From: Acidobacteriota bacterium
GTDB lineage: Bacteria > Acidobacteriota > Blastocatellia > UBA7656
Direction of reading: 5' to 3'
DNA length: 64,000 nucleotides
NCBI GenBank assembly: GCA_038040445.1
Contig: JBBPIG010000002.1
Location: forward strand, 186,001-250,000
A program made the position numbers and the translations under genes. The notes under the pieces are model-generated. The model saw only the letters and a program-made list of their open reading frames with translations, ran no database searches and was not told the origin of the DNA. The stretch's first letter is position 1; each line of letters begins with the position of its first letter. Shown one piece after another: positions 32,874-41,443 of the stretch.

Positions 32874-34112
32874 TTAATCGAGTTGGTTCAATTTGTTTCT
32901 ATACGCGGCGCTAGCGGCCGCTTGCACTTCAAGCAGCGGCGTATTCGTCTCAACCGCCAGTCGCGCGCAATCATCGTATTCAGGCTGAAAGTGTAGCGTG
33001 CGAGCGCCGTCACGCGCTACCTTTATGCGCACCCGCCCGTACTCAGTGTCGACTTCTTCGATTGCGCGCTCCAGCACACGTCGCTTCGCTTCGTAGTAGC
33101 GAACGCCCAGCGTTGTAGTCTCAACAAGCAGCAGCTCGATCATTGCCTCCGACGCTTCAGGCCGGCACAGAATCGTGAAAAGAACACCCGGCCTGTCTTT
33201 TTTCATCTGAGCCGGAATCATGAACACATCAAGCGCTCCGAGCGCGAACGCGCGCTCCATCACGAAGCCGTAGACCTGCGGGTTCATGTCATCGATGTTG
33301 GTCTCGACGACTGCAATCGTCTCGTCTACTTTCAACGCGGCATTCCCTTCCCCGGCGTTTTCAGAAATCCCGCCGACACCACTCTTCGGCTCTTCCATCT
33401 CACCAATCATCAGTCGCAACGCATTCGGAAAACTTTTAGGATCGCGAGTTCCGGCGCCATACCCGACGCCGGCCACCTTAATCTGCGGCATCGCCCCAAA
33501 CTCTTCGCAAAGAGTCGCCACGATCGCGGCGCCGGTCGGCGTGACAAACTCGCCTTCAATTTCACCCGCGTACACCGTGACGCCGCGTAGAAGTTCCGCC
33601 GTAGCCGGAGCAGGAACCGGCAATCGTCCATGTTGCGTCTGCACTGACCCGCTTCCGACCCTCAGTGGCGAGCAGAAGAACCGCTCGACGCCGAGCAGCT
33701 CGAAACCGACCATCGCGCCTACGATGTCGATGATCGAATCAACCGAGCCCACTTCGTGAAAGTGAACTTTGTCTGGCGTCGTCCCGTGAACTCGGGCTTC
33801 AGCTTCGGCCAGGCGTTCAAAGACTCGAACCGCTCGATCCTTCACCTGCTCCGATACGCTCGATCCGAGTATCAGCGACCGAATGTCGGCAAGCGTTCTC
33901 TCCGGCTGCGCTCTCTGATCGATTTCGACATCGAACTTGGTCGCCGCGATCCCGCTTCGCTGCACGCGCCGGCTGTTTAGTTCATAACCAGAAAGTTGGA
34001 GCGACGAGAGTTGTTGCTTGAGCGATTCGAGATCGACGCCCAGATCTATCTGCGCGCCGATTGTCATATCGCCGCTCACCCCAGCAAAGCAGTCGAAGTA
34101 CACGACTCGCAT
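32874..34112 (-). CDS. larC: LarC/DUF111 nickel-pincer cofactor biosynthesis-type protein
   Basis: A 412-residue protein with the diagnostic start VVYFDCFAGVSGDMTIGAQI, FHEVGSVDSIIDIVGAM, GRLPVPAPATAELL, GEFVTPTGAAI and the C-terminal IDDMNPQVYGFVME/DRPGVLFTILCRPE regions. LarC inserts nickel into the pincer nucleotide used by lactate racemase and relatives. ATG 34112 is preferred over TTG 34115 because GAGGAG lies 8 bases upstream. larA, larB and larE are not in the window. Confidence 0.9.
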   Translation of the reverse strand: MRVVYFDCFAGVSGDMTIGAQIDLGVDLESLKQQLSSLQLSGYELNSRRVQRSGIAATKFDVEIDQRAQPERTLADIRSLILGSSVSEQVKDRAVRVFERLAEAEARVHGTTPDKVHFHEVGSVDSIIDIVGAMVGFELLGVERFFCSPLRVGSGSVQTQHGRLPVPAPATAELLRGVTVYAGEIEGEFVTPTGAAIVATLCEEFGAMPQIKVAGVGYGAGTRDPKSFPNALRLMIGEMEEPKSGVGGISENAGEGNAALKVDETIAVVETNIDDMNPQVYGFVMERAFALGALDVFMIPAQMKKDRPGVLFTILCRPEASEAMIELLLVETTTLGVRYYEAKRRVLERAIEEVDTEYGRVRIKVARDGARTLHFQPEYDDCARLAVETNTPLLEVQAAASAAYRNKLNQLD

Positions 34113-34572
34113 CAAGCTCGCTCCTCAGAATGTCCCTTTGCGTCTTCGCGTCTTTGCGTTTTCGCGTGTCTTTGCGTCTTTGCGCGAAACGACCAACCTG
34201 TGCGGGCGCAGTCGAACAGGAATCGAAGTTCATCGGTGATGCAAGTGAGCACAGTCGACAAGTTGGCACCTCGGCAAGACGGAGATGCTATAAACCGGCA
34301 TCTGTGCAAGTCAAGCGATCTGATTTTTTGCTAGTGCTGGAATTTCATTTGGAGTTAAGACAGTCTCACCGCCGAGGCGCCGAGGACGCGCAGGTAGCGC
34401 AGAGGCTGAAGCGCTTTTTCTATGCGTGATCTCCGGGTTCTTTCTCTGCGTGATCTCTGCGTTCTTTGCGCCTTTGCGGTGATGGTTTTGTCAGCAAGGT
34501 TTGAATGATGTACTTTACGGGCAGGCTGCGGACGCTGGCCAAACTTGCTCGAGCTCGAGAGGAATGAATTGA
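34113..34572. repeat. spacer with CTTTGCGTCTTTGCG word repeats
   Basis: No gene is supported in these 460 bases. Degenerate copies of a word like CTTTGCGTC fill 34136-34190 and related words (CTGCGTGATCTCTGCGTTC, CTTTGCGCCTTTGCGG) fill 34430-34485; GCCGAGGCGCCGAGGACGCG at 34372-34391 is a further variant. The 22 bases at 34171-34192 recur with one mismatch in reverse orientation at 60069-60090 and 60547-60568. Confidence 0.7.
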
Positions 34573-35145
34573 ATGGCGCTCATTGCAGCCAACGAACTAA
34601 AACGCAAACTACTGATCGAGGTTGACGGGCAGCCCTATGTGGTCCTCGACGTTTTCTTTGCATCGCCGACGGCGCGCGGCGCAGCGACGATGGTACGTAC
34701 GAAGTTGCGTCACTTATTGACGGGCGCGGTCCTGGAAAAGAGCTTCCGTTCGAGCGAGAAGTTTGGGGAACCGGATGTTGAGCTAGCGCCCGCCTCTTTT
34801 CTTTACAGTGACGCGGACGGTTTTCATTTCATGGATGAGAAGAGTTACGAGCAGTTTACGTTCTCAGCCGAAGCGGTCGGCGCTGATGCCGGCTATCTCA
34901 AAGAGGGTGTGACTCTAGAGGTATTGAGATACAACGGCACTCCTGTTTCGCTTCAACTGCCGCAGTTCGTCGATCTCGCGGTAGCCACTGCAGAGTTAGG
35001 GCTCCGCGGCGACACGGCAGCCGGAGGAGCAACCAAGCAAGCGACATTGGAGACCGGTCTCGCCGTGCGGGTTCCGCTTTTTATCAAAGAGGGTGAAGTC
35101 GTCCGCGTTAACACACAAACGGGCGAAGTGTCCGGCCGAGCGTAG
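34573..35145 (+). CDS. efpL: EF-P paralogue of the EfpL/YeiP type
   Basis: A 190-residue three-domain EF-P fold (KOW-like N domain, OB domains; ending VPLFIKEGEVVRVNTQTGE). The loop that reaches the peptidyl-transferase centre reads FASPTARGAATM; this SPTARGA sequence with Arg at the tip is the hallmark of the EfpL (YeiP) subfamily, not of canonical EF-P with a modified Lys in PGKG. EfpL rescues ribosomes stalled at proline and other difficult motifs. GAGAGGAA lies before the ATG. No EF-P modification genes are near, which fits an unmodified Arg tip. Confidence 0.9.
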   Translation: MALIAANELKRKLLIEVDGQPYVVLDVFFASPTARGAATMVRTKLRHLLTGAVLEKSFRSSEKFGEPDVELAPASFLYSDADGFHFMDEKSYEQFTFSAEAVGADAGYLKEGVTLEVLRYNGTPVSLQLPQFVDLAVATAELGLRGDTAAGGATKQATLETGLAVRVPLFIKEGEVVRVNTQTGEVSGRA

Positions 35146-35282
35146 TTGAAGGAGAAGCGAGACTAGAAAACGGACTTGTTCAGCGAGGCGATTCGGACGC
35201 GTGGATGGAAGGCTGACAATAGTCGGTGAAGCCCTTGCTGATTCTTACCGCGTACTCCACTGCGTCTTCATTGGCGGCGTGG

Positions 35283-35549
35283 TTACCGCTCCTTAACGAT
35301 CCCGCCACATGCAGGACAGCTGAACTTGCCTTCAGCAAGCTCCTTGAAGCGGAGTCCCGTATCCTGACCTTCAGCACCGGCGTGGTAAGTTATCAGTTTT
35401 CCGCCCATCAAAACATCCTCGAGCAGTCCACATTTCGGGCACTCGAGCAGCTCCCGATCGCCCGGGAAAAGGCCCAGCGATCGGGCCTGTTCCTGCACCG
35501 CAACCACGCGTTTGGTGAGCTCGCGAATGTTGTTTCGGGTTGGACTCAT
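35283..35549 (-). CDS. small zinc-ribbon protein in a HigBA-like operon
   Basis: An 88-residue protein with two CxxC pairs (LECPKCGLLED and FSCPACGGIV) far apart, a zinc-ribbon pattern, and a helical N-terminal part (IRELTKRVVAVQEQARSLG). Its ATG overlaps the stop of the XRE antitoxin gene (ATGA, 35546-35549), so it is a third, translationally coupled gene of the toxin-antitoxin operon. Function unknown; a regulatory or Zn-responsive partner is conceivable. Confidence 0.65.
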   Translation of the reverse strand: MSPTRNNIRELTKRVVAVQEQARSLGLFPGDRELLECPKCGLLEDVLMGGKLITYHAGAEGQDTGLRFKELAEGKFSCPACGGIVKER

Positions 35550-35911
35550 TTCCGTTTTGCTGCTGCACGCTTCGCGCCGTACTTCGCGGCGGATTCTGCT
35601 ACCCGCTTTTCCTTTCTACTCGTCGCCGGTTCGAATACGATGCAAACCCGCGCCTGCAGCGCGTCGGCAACGCGGCGCAGCATACTAAGGGAGTGGCCTT
35701 CGTAGACGGGGGACTCAAGGCGGCTGATCTGCTGCTGCGAGGTCTTGAGAAGCTTGGCTAGGTCCTTCTGAGAAAGTCCGGCCTGCTGGCGGAGCGCGGC
35801 GATTTGCAGCGCCACATCCCAAGCCTCGCCGGCGCGCTCGAAGCGGGCTGCAAAAGCTGGGTCCCTTAGTTGCTCCTTGAGGTAACGGTCGAAATTGGTC
35901 TTCTTAGTCAT
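35546..35911 (-). CDS. XRE-family HigA-like antitoxin
   Basis: A 121-residue protein with a helix-turn-helix of the XRE/Cro type (QIAALRQQAGLSQKDLAKLL, KTSQQQISRLES; about residues 35-70) and a Lys/Arg-rich tail. ATG 35911 overlaps the toxin gene stop (ATGA), so the order is toxin then antitoxin, as in HigBA. A longer frame to 36037 lies antisense-like within the toxin gene and is rejected. It should bind the toxin and repress the operon, perhaps through the palindrome at 36268. Confidence 0.88.
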   Translation of the reverse strand: MTKKTNFDRYLKEQLRDPAFAARFERAGEAWDVALQIAALRQQAGLSQKDLAKLLKTSQQQISRLESPVYEGHSLSMLRRVADALQARVCIVFEPATSRKEKRVAESAAKYGAKRAAAKRK

Positions 35912-36258
35912 TCTGCTCTCTTGCGCCACTGGCGCATCCGTTCCCTCGCGAGCCGCAGATCGCGAGCCGGGATGGCCCGGGCTTTGTTGCGGATCCCGTG
36001 CGCCGCGACGATCCGGCGATTCTTGGCGAAGAACCACAACACGCGGGTATTGAGCTCGCCCACGTGGCGCAGTTCAAACAGCCCGTCCCCAACCGCCTTG
36101 GACAATGGCTCCCGGTGATACTGGCGGCTCCGCAACTTTGCAAGACCTGCGACGACCGCCGCGAAGTCCTCTGGATCGCTAGCTTTCAAGTCGTCCAGAA
36201 ACTCACGCACGGGACACGTTCCTGCTTCGGTCTCGTAAAACTCTACTATGAAGTCCAT
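35908..36258 (-). CDS. RelE/HigB-type (Gp49-like) toxin
   Basis: A 116-residue protein of the phage-derived Gp49-like/HigB group: VREFLDDLKASDPEDFAAVV, LFELRHVGELNTRVLWFFAK, IVAAHGIRNKARAIPARD. Members are ribosome-dependent mRNA endonucleases of the RelE superfamily; the basic residues of the C-terminal strand are present. It is coupled to the XRE antitoxin by a 4-base overlap. The start lacks a clear Shine-Dalgarno site; a perfect palindrome sits 9 bases upstream. Confidence 0.85.
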   Translation of the reverse strand: MDFIVEFYETEAGTCPVREFLDDLKASDPEDFAAVVAGLAKLRSRQYHREPLSKAVGDGLFELRHVGELNTRVLWFFAKNRRIVAAHGIRNKARAIPARDLRLARERMRQWRKRAE

Positions 36259-36267
36259 GTGAATACA

Positions 36268-36283
36268 ACATCAGATTTGATGT
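36268..36283. promoter_or_regulatory. palindromic operator upstream of the HigBA-like operon
   Basis: ACATCA-GATT-TGATGT is a perfect 6-4-6 inverted repeat, 9 bases upstream of the toxin start codon. Its position fits an autoregulatory site for the XRE antitoxin. Confidence 0.6.
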
Positions 36284-36391
36284 GCCGCGCCCAGCAACGT
36301 CCGCTGTCTGCTATACAGTGCTAAAGATTTATCCTACTTTACAACCGCCGGGCCCACGAGTGCGAAAAACAAATCTGGCCATTCATATCGA

Positions 36392-38311
36392 TCACAACCG
36401 TGCACGCGGTTCCACCGACACGGTCACCGATGAGCTCAGACTCCGTGAGCGGTAGACCCTCTGCGTGGCTTTTTGAAAGTCTGAAGCCGTCGCTTTCGGG
36501 ATGTCCATGAACTTCTGCGGATTGCGGTCAACCAGCGGAAACCAACTGCTCTGGATCTGCACCATCACCTTATGACCCTTGCGAAAAGTGTGATACATGT
36601 CCGGTAGATCGTAGCTGATCTGTGTAGGCCTGTTGGGGATCATTGGCACTGGGGCCTCCGGGCGCTCGAAGCCGTTCCGGAATTTTGCGCGAAAAGGTTC
36701 GCCGCGCACCAACTGCTGATAACCTCCCATCTTCACCGCGTTGGCTGGCACTGGCTGATTCGGAGGCGGTGCAGGCGTCGGATAGCTGCCAGGATAAACA
36801 TCTATCAACTTGACTACGAAGTCCGAGTCCGTGCCTGAGGTTGAAACCTGCAGAGTCACTTTGATCGCTCCGGCTATGGTCAGATCGTCTTCGAGCGGCT
36901 CGGTCTCATAAACCAGAACATCCGTGCGCGAAGCCGCGAACCGCTGATCTTCAGTCATGTAGTCTCGCGTCATTCCGTCCGCGACGTAGCCAACATAAGG
37001 CACAGGCTTGTTCGGGTCGCTGATGTATTCATCAAAGGCGCTACGGTCGTCTTCCACCGGCGCGTCGCTGCTCAAGCGTCCGCCGGCGCGAAAGTAGAGC
37101 GTCTTCGGTTGCAGACCTTTTGGCGGCCAAGCATCAAGCTTTCGCCATTCGTTTAGCCCGGTTAAGAACATCCACGCTTCGGGCATATCCATCGGCTTAT
37201 CTTTCAAGTAGTGCATAAAGAACGGAAATTGAATCTGCTCGCGAAAAAACGCCGCTGTCTTTACGTTGAAATTCAAATTGCCCAACTTGTCGCCGTCGCC
37301 GCGCCCCCAGCAGCCGTGACACCACGGTCCCATCACCAGAAGGTTCGTTGTGTTCGGGTTGTGCTTTTCCACTGCGCGGTAGATGTGAAGGGGCCCCATC
37401 GGGTCTTCAGCATCGAACCATCCGCCTACGTTGAGAACGGCGGGCGTGACGTTGTTCATGAATTTCCATAGCGACCGGGACTGCCAGAACTCGTCATAGT
37501 TTGGATGATCGACGATCTCCTGCCAATAAGCCGCTTCGCCGCTGAAGTATTTCTTGCTGGCCTCGGCGAGCGGACCCATCTTCAAGAAGAATTCGTAAGC
37601 GTCGGGGGTGCCGAAATCAAAATCAAGTCGCTGCTTCGGCACGGTGGGTTCGCCTTTTCGCGGAGTGAAGAAGCCATAGAACCCGAAATTCGCTCCGAGC
37701 ATGAAGGCGCCGTTGTGATAGACGTCGTCGCCCATGTAATAGTCGGCAGTCGGCGCCTGCGGCGAGGCCGCTTTGAGCGCCGGATGCGCGTCCATCAAGC
37801 TTGCGGCGACGTGAAAGCCCGGTTGCGAAATGCCTACCATGCCGACTCTGCCGTTGTTGTTTGGAATGTTCTTGAGCAGCCATTCGATGGTGTCGTAGGT
37901 GTCGGTGCTTTCGTCGATATCTTTATTGGACTTCTTGTTCGGCTGATAAGGGCGCACTTGCAGGAACTCACGTTCGGACATATGCCGTCCACGCGCGTCC
38001 TCATAGACGAATATGAAACCCTCTTTCTCAAAATGCTCTGATGGTCCTAACGAGGCTCGATAGTTATCGACACCATAGGGCGCGATGCTGTAAGGCGTGC
38101 GCGTCAAAAGAAACGGATATTTTTGCGAAGTGTCTTTTGGGACATAGACGGCGGCGTAGAGCCGAGCTCCATCGCGCATGGGAATCTGATATTCATATTT
38201 TGTGTACCGCTCCTTCACCCTTGCTGCGTCTTGGGCTGGGTCCTGGGCCGCAAGTGGGATGTGTAGGGCTGTGATTAAAAGGATGAGTGAGGCAAAGCGT
38301 CGAAGCGTCAT
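36392..38311 (-). CDS. secreted CocE/NonD-family serine hydrolase
   Basis: A 639-residue protein with a signal peptide (cleaved near LAA-QDP) and the X-Pro dipeptidyl-peptidase S15/CocE fold: nucleophile Ser in MVGISQPGFH (about 170), Asp in GGWFDAEDPMG, His in GPWCHGCW, and a C-terminal jelly-roll (ITVTLQVS-like IKVTLQVSTSGTDSDFVVKL). Likely a periplasmic or exported acyl hydrolase or peptidase for acylated substrates. AAGGAG lies 10 bases before the ATG. The nucleophile motif GISQPG lacks the usual Tyr after Ser. Confidence 0.9.
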   Translation of the reverse strand: MTLRRFASLILLITALHIPLAAQDPAQDAARVKERYTKYEYQIPMRDGARLYAAVYVPKDTSQKYPFLLTRTPYSIAPYGVDNYRASLGPSEHFEKEGFIFVYEDARGRHMSEREFLQVRPYQPNKKSNKDIDESTDTYDTIEWLLKNIPNNNGRVGMVGISQPGFHVAASLMDAHPALKAASPQAPTADYYMGDDVYHNGAFMLGANFGFYGFFTPRKGEPTVPKQRLDFDFGTPDAYEFFLKMGPLAEASKKYFSGEAAYWQEIVDHPNYDEFWQSRSLWKFMNNVTPAVLNVGGWFDAEDPMGPLHIYRAVEKHNPNTTNLLVMGPWCHGCWGRGDGDKLGNLNFNVKTAAFFREQIQFPFFMHYLKDKPMDMPEAWMFLTGLNEWRKLDAWPPKGLQPKTLYFRAGGRLSSDAPVEDDRSAFDEYISDPNKPVPYVGYVADGMTRDYMTEDQRFAASRTDVLVYETEPLEDDLTIAGAIKVTLQVSTSGTDSDFVVKLIDVYPGSYPTPAPPPNQPVPANAVKMGGYQQLVRGEPFRAKFRNGFERPEAPVPMIPNRPTQISYDLPDMYHTFRKGHKVMVQIQSSWFPLVDRNPQKFMDIPKATASDFQKATQRVYRSRSLSSSVTVSVEPRARL

Positions 38312-38394
38312 TATCGATGAATCTCCTTTCTGATCAGGTAAGGGTTTGACAGCCAGCCTTGGTTCCCGGGCATGGTGCGGGCTGAATGATATCA

Positions 38395-38462
38395 GAAGTC
38401 AGAAGTAGAGGTCAGAAGCCGGAGGTCAAAACTGAGAGGTCAGACCTCAGAGGTCAGAGGTA
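38395..38462. repeat. degenerate AGGTCAGA tandem repeat
   Basis: The words AGAAGTCAGAAGT and AGGTCAGA recur about eight times; GAGGTCAGACCTC at 38438-38450 is locally palindromic. It lies between the CocE gene and the Phd/PIN operon. Confidence 0.6.
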
Positions 38463-38476
38463 ACGTAGGGAGGATC

Positions 38477-38535
38477 TTGCACTTGCCGTCTTAATGAAGC
38501 TATTATGGCCATCTAGGGAATCCCTTATGGCCATA
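38477..38535 (+). promoter_or_regulatory. promoter with overlapping palindromic operator for Phd/PIN operon
   Basis: TATTAT at 38501-38506 with TTGCAC 18 bases upstream is a plausible promoter. It overlaps a long near-palindrome (38504-38535): TATGGCCAT, then AGGGA-A-TCCCT, then TATGGCCAT again. This layout fits autorepression by the antitoxin. Confidence 0.6.
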
Positions 38536-38564
38536 TGCCGTTTGCGGTTTTCGAGGTCGGAACT

Positions 38565-38852
38565 ATGAAGACCGTCAATATCGCAGAACTGAAAAACCGG
38601 CTCAGTCTCTACCTAAATGAGGTCAGAGCGGGCGAGGAAATCGTGATACGTGATCGGAATCTACCTATTGCCAGGATCGTGCCCCTGGCTCGTTCTGCTC
38701 ACCAGGATGACGAACTGAAGGCGCTTGCCGCGCAGGGAAAACTTCGTCTCGGCGAAGGAGTCATTGACGATTCTTTCTGGGACCTCCCAGCACCGAGGGT
38801 AGCACCCGCGCTTTTGCGAACAGCTCTTGAGAAGGAGAGGGATGAGGACTAA
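38565..38852 (+). CDS. Phd/YefM-type antitoxin
   Basis: A 95-residue protein starting MKTVNIAELKNRLSLYLNEV with IVIRDRNLPIARIVPL, the Phd/YefM DNA-binding fold; the C-terminal part (DDSFWDLPAPRVAPALLRTA) would wrap the toxin. GAGG lies before ATG 38565; a longer frame from 38535 overlaps the operator and is rejected. Its stop lies inside the next gene's start region, giving an 11-base overlap with the PIN toxin gene. Confidence 0.88.
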   Translation: MKTVNIAELKNRLSLYLNEVRAGEEIVIRDRNLPIARIVPLARSAHQDDELKALAAQGKLRLGEGVIDDSFWDLPAPRVAPALLRTALEKERDED

Positions 38853-39315
38853 GCGCCAACGCAAGGCTGCGGCTGCTACTCCTCTCACCGCCTTTTGGGA
38901 TACCAGCGGAATTGTTCCCTTGTGTTGTTACCAGCCGCAGTCGGCGCGCGCACGACAGACCTCTCGCATCCACGCCAGGCAGCTTGTGTGGTGGGCAACG
39001 GCTGTCGAAGCCGTTAGCTCATTCAACCGTCTGAAACGCGAAGGGCACATTACGCCCAGTGAATGCAGGCAAGCATTGGAGCGGCTTGAACACCTTCGCC
39101 ATCGATGGAATGAAATCCAGCCAACGGAGGAGGTGAGGCATCGGGCCGAGCGTCTGTTGAGCAGCCACCAGCTTAGGGCGGCTGATGCGCTTCAGTTGAG
39201 TGCGGCCCTGGTGTGGTGCGGCAATCGCCCACGTGGTCGAGTGTTCATCGGGGCCGACGGCAATCTGTCGAATGCCGCGGAAGGCGAAGGCTTCACCGTT
39301 ATCCGTCTTTTGTGA
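38842..39315 (+). CDS. PIN-domain (VapC-like) ribonuclease toxin
   Basis: A 157-residue protein with PIN acidic residues in TAFWDTSGIVPL (Asp), WATAVEAVSSF (Glu), RAADALQLSAAL (Asp) and GADGNLSNAAEGEGF (Asp), the order found in VapC-type RNases that cut tRNA or rRNA. ATG 38842 follows GGAGAGG and overlaps the antitoxin gene; a TTG 15 bases upstream is less likely. The N-terminus is basic (MRTKRQRKAAAA). With the Phd-type antitoxin it forms a type II toxin-antitoxin pair. Confidence 0.88.
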   Translation: MRTKRQRKAAAATPLTAFWDTSGIVPLCCYQPQSARARQTSRIHARQLVWWATAVEAVSSFNRLKREGHITPSECRQALERLEHLRHRWNEIQPTEEVRHRAERLLSSHQLRAADALQLSAALVWCGNRPRGRVFIGADGNLSNAAEGEGFTVIRLL

Positions 39316-39456
39316 GGGCTGCGCGCGAGTCTCCTTTCGCTTCCCGTACCGAACGAAAGCACACACCTTTCAAAAGCAATTCCCCGCTGATAAGATTTCC
39401 GGCTTCGACACTCAGCAGAAATTTTTCTGCGCGCGACACGGAGCGCCGTTTAGCCA

Positions 39457-41439
39457 ATGACCATCCAGGAAACAATGCGCGAGCAAGTGCGCGCCGCTAT
39501 CAACAAGGCCTTCGATATCGACCTGGCCGAGATTCAAGTCGAAGTCCCGCCTCGTACCGAGCTTGGCGATCTGGCGTTTCCTGTGGCGTTCGAACTCGCC
39601 AAACGATTGAAAGCCTCGACCGGTCAGAAACAGAATCCCAGAGACATCGCCACCCGGCTCGCCGATGAGATGCGCAGCGTGCCGGGAGTCGTCCGCGTTG
39701 AAGTCGCCGGCGCGGGATACTTGAATCTCTATCTGGATAGAGCTGACTTCGTGCTGCGCTCGCTTGGCGAGCCCCAACCGGTTTCGCCTCAGTTGGGCGG
39801 AAAGATCATCGTCGAACATACCGCCGTCAATCCCAACAAGGCCGCGCACATCGGTCACGTGCGCAATGCCGTGCTGGGCGACACAACAGTCCGAATGCTC
39901 CGCGCCGCTGGAGAAACTGTTGAAATACAGAACTACATCGACAACACCGGAGTTCAGGTCGCCGATGTGGTCGTCGGCTTCAAGCACCTCGAACACATGA
40001 CCCTTGAAAAGATCAAAGCCATCGAGGAGAAGTTCGATTACTACTGCTGGGACCTCTACGCGCGAGTCGGGAGTTTTTACGAGGAAGATGCTTCGCGGTT
40101 GGCGTTTCGAACCGAAGCGCTGCACGGTCTTGAAGCCGGTGACGGCGAGATCTTCGAGATGGCCGAATACATCTCGATGCGGATACTCGAATGTCACTTG
40201 AACACGATGGCCCGGGTGGGAATCGAATACGATTTGCTGCCGCGCGAGTCGGACGTGCTGCACATGAACCTGTGGAGCCGTACCTTTGAGTTGCTCAAAG
40301 AACGTGGCGCCCTCGAGTACGTGACCGAAGGTAAGCTCGCCGGATGCTGGGTGATGAGGTCAAATGACGAATCGGACGAAGCCGAAGACGGCGAGCACGA
40401 ACTCGATAAGGTTATCGTGCGCTCGAACGGCACGGTGACTTACACCGGCAAGGACATCAGTTTTCACCTTTGGAAGCTGGGACAGCTCGACATTGATTTC
40501 TACTACAGGAAGTTTCACACGTATCCAGACAACCACGTCGCGTGGATCACCAGTTCTGACCCGAACAAGAATGACCCCGCGCATCCTCAGTTCGGAAACG
40601 GCGCGGCTTTCTTCAATGTGATCGACATCGGCCAGGCGTACCCGCAGCACTACGTAAAGCTCGGGGTGATGGCGGTGGATCACGACGAGCGAGTCGAACG
40701 CAGCGCGCATCTCGGTTATGAAAAAGTCGTGTTGACCACGGCTACCGCGGAGCAGCTTGGGCAACAGGTGTCAGAGGAAGATCGCAAGCGCGGCGTGGTT
40801 AGCATGTCCGGACGCAAGGGACTCGGCGTGAAGACGGATGATTTCATAGATCAGCTCGAGGCGAATGCTCTGGCTGAAGTAGCGAGCCGTCATCCCGAGT
40901 TAAGCGCCGAAGAACAACGCCAGGCGGCGCACAAGATTGCGGTCGGAGCGCTGCGGTATTTTCTGCTCAAGTTCACGCGCAATTCGATAATATCTTTCGA
41001 CTTCAAAGAAGCGTTGGCCTTCGACGGTGAAACAGGGCCGTACCTTCAGTACTCGGTCGTGCGAGCCAACTCGATCTTCCGCAAGCTGACTGATGCCGGC
41101 ATAGACGTGAGCGCATCGGAGCTTCAGCAAGTGCCGCGCGAACGGTTGGGCGAACTGCTCGGCGGCGAAGACGGCGATGATCTGTGGCCGGTTCTCTATC
41201 TGGCGGAGCGGCTTGCGGATGTTGTGCGTATCGCGGTCGCCGCGCTCGAGCCAGCGGTTGTCGCGAAGTGGGCCTTCCAGCTCGCGCAGCGGTTCAACAT
41301 CTTTTATCACAATCATCACATGCTGTCGGAACAGGACGCGGCGCGGCGCGCATTGCTGGTTGCGATCACGACGGTGGTGCGGAGGCAGTTGATCCTCGCG
41401 TTGGATGTGCTGGGTATTGAAGCGCCCGAGAGGATGTGA
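39457..41439 (+). CDS. argS: arginyl-tRNA synthetase
   Basis: A 660-residue class I synthetase. N-terminal additional domain ([20 protein letters not shown]), HIGH motif in [28 protein letters not shown]-equivalent as [16 protein letters not shown], and the DALR anticodon-binding C-terminus ([20 protein letters not shown]). The MSGRKG form of the signature is a known ArgS variant. It is longer than the about 580 residues of the E. coli enzyme owing to a charged insertion near residue 310 ([14 protein letters not shown]). aroF follows after 4 bases. Confidence 0.95.
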   Translation: MTIQETMREQVRAAINKAFDIDLAEIQVEVPPRTELGDLAFPVAFELAKRLKASTGQKQNPRDIATRLADEMRSVPGVVRVEVAGAGYLNLYLDRADFVLRSLGEPQPVSPQLGGKIIVEHTAVNPNKAAHIGHVRNAVLGDTTVRMLRAAGETVEIQNYIDNTGVQVADVVVGFKHLEHMTLEKIKAIEEKFDYYCWDLYARVGSFYEEDASRLAFRTEALHGLEAGDGEIFEMAEYISMRILECHLNTMARVGIEYDLLPRESDVLHMNLWSRTFELLKERGALEYVTEGKLAGCWVMRSNDESDEAEDGEHELDKVIVRSNGTVTYTGKDISFHLWKLGQLDIDFYYRKFHTYPDNHVAWITSSDPNKNDPAHPQFGNGAAFFNVIDIGQAYPQHYVKLGVMAVDHDERVERSAHLGYEKVVLTTATAEQLGQQVSEEDRKRGVVSMSGRKGLGVKTDDFIDQLEANALAEVASRHPELSAEEQRQAAHKIAVGALRYFLLKFTRNSIISFDFKEALAFDGETGPYLQYSVVRANSIFRKLTDAGIDVSASELQQVPRERLGELLGGEDGDDLWPVLYLAERLADVVRIAVAALEPAVVAKWAFQLAQRFNIFYHNHHMLSEQDAARRALLVAITTVVRRQLILALDVLGIEAPERM

Positions 41440-41443
41440 AGCA

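Noticed and set aside
34136-34190. CTTTGCGTC repeats as a CRISPR array
   Set aside because: The units are 6-10 bases with no constant spacers; not a repeat-spacer structure, and no cas gene is present.
39412-40263. 283-codon minus-strand frame opposite argS
   Set aside because: argS motifs are unmistakable on the plus strand; the opposite frame is a codon-bias shadow.
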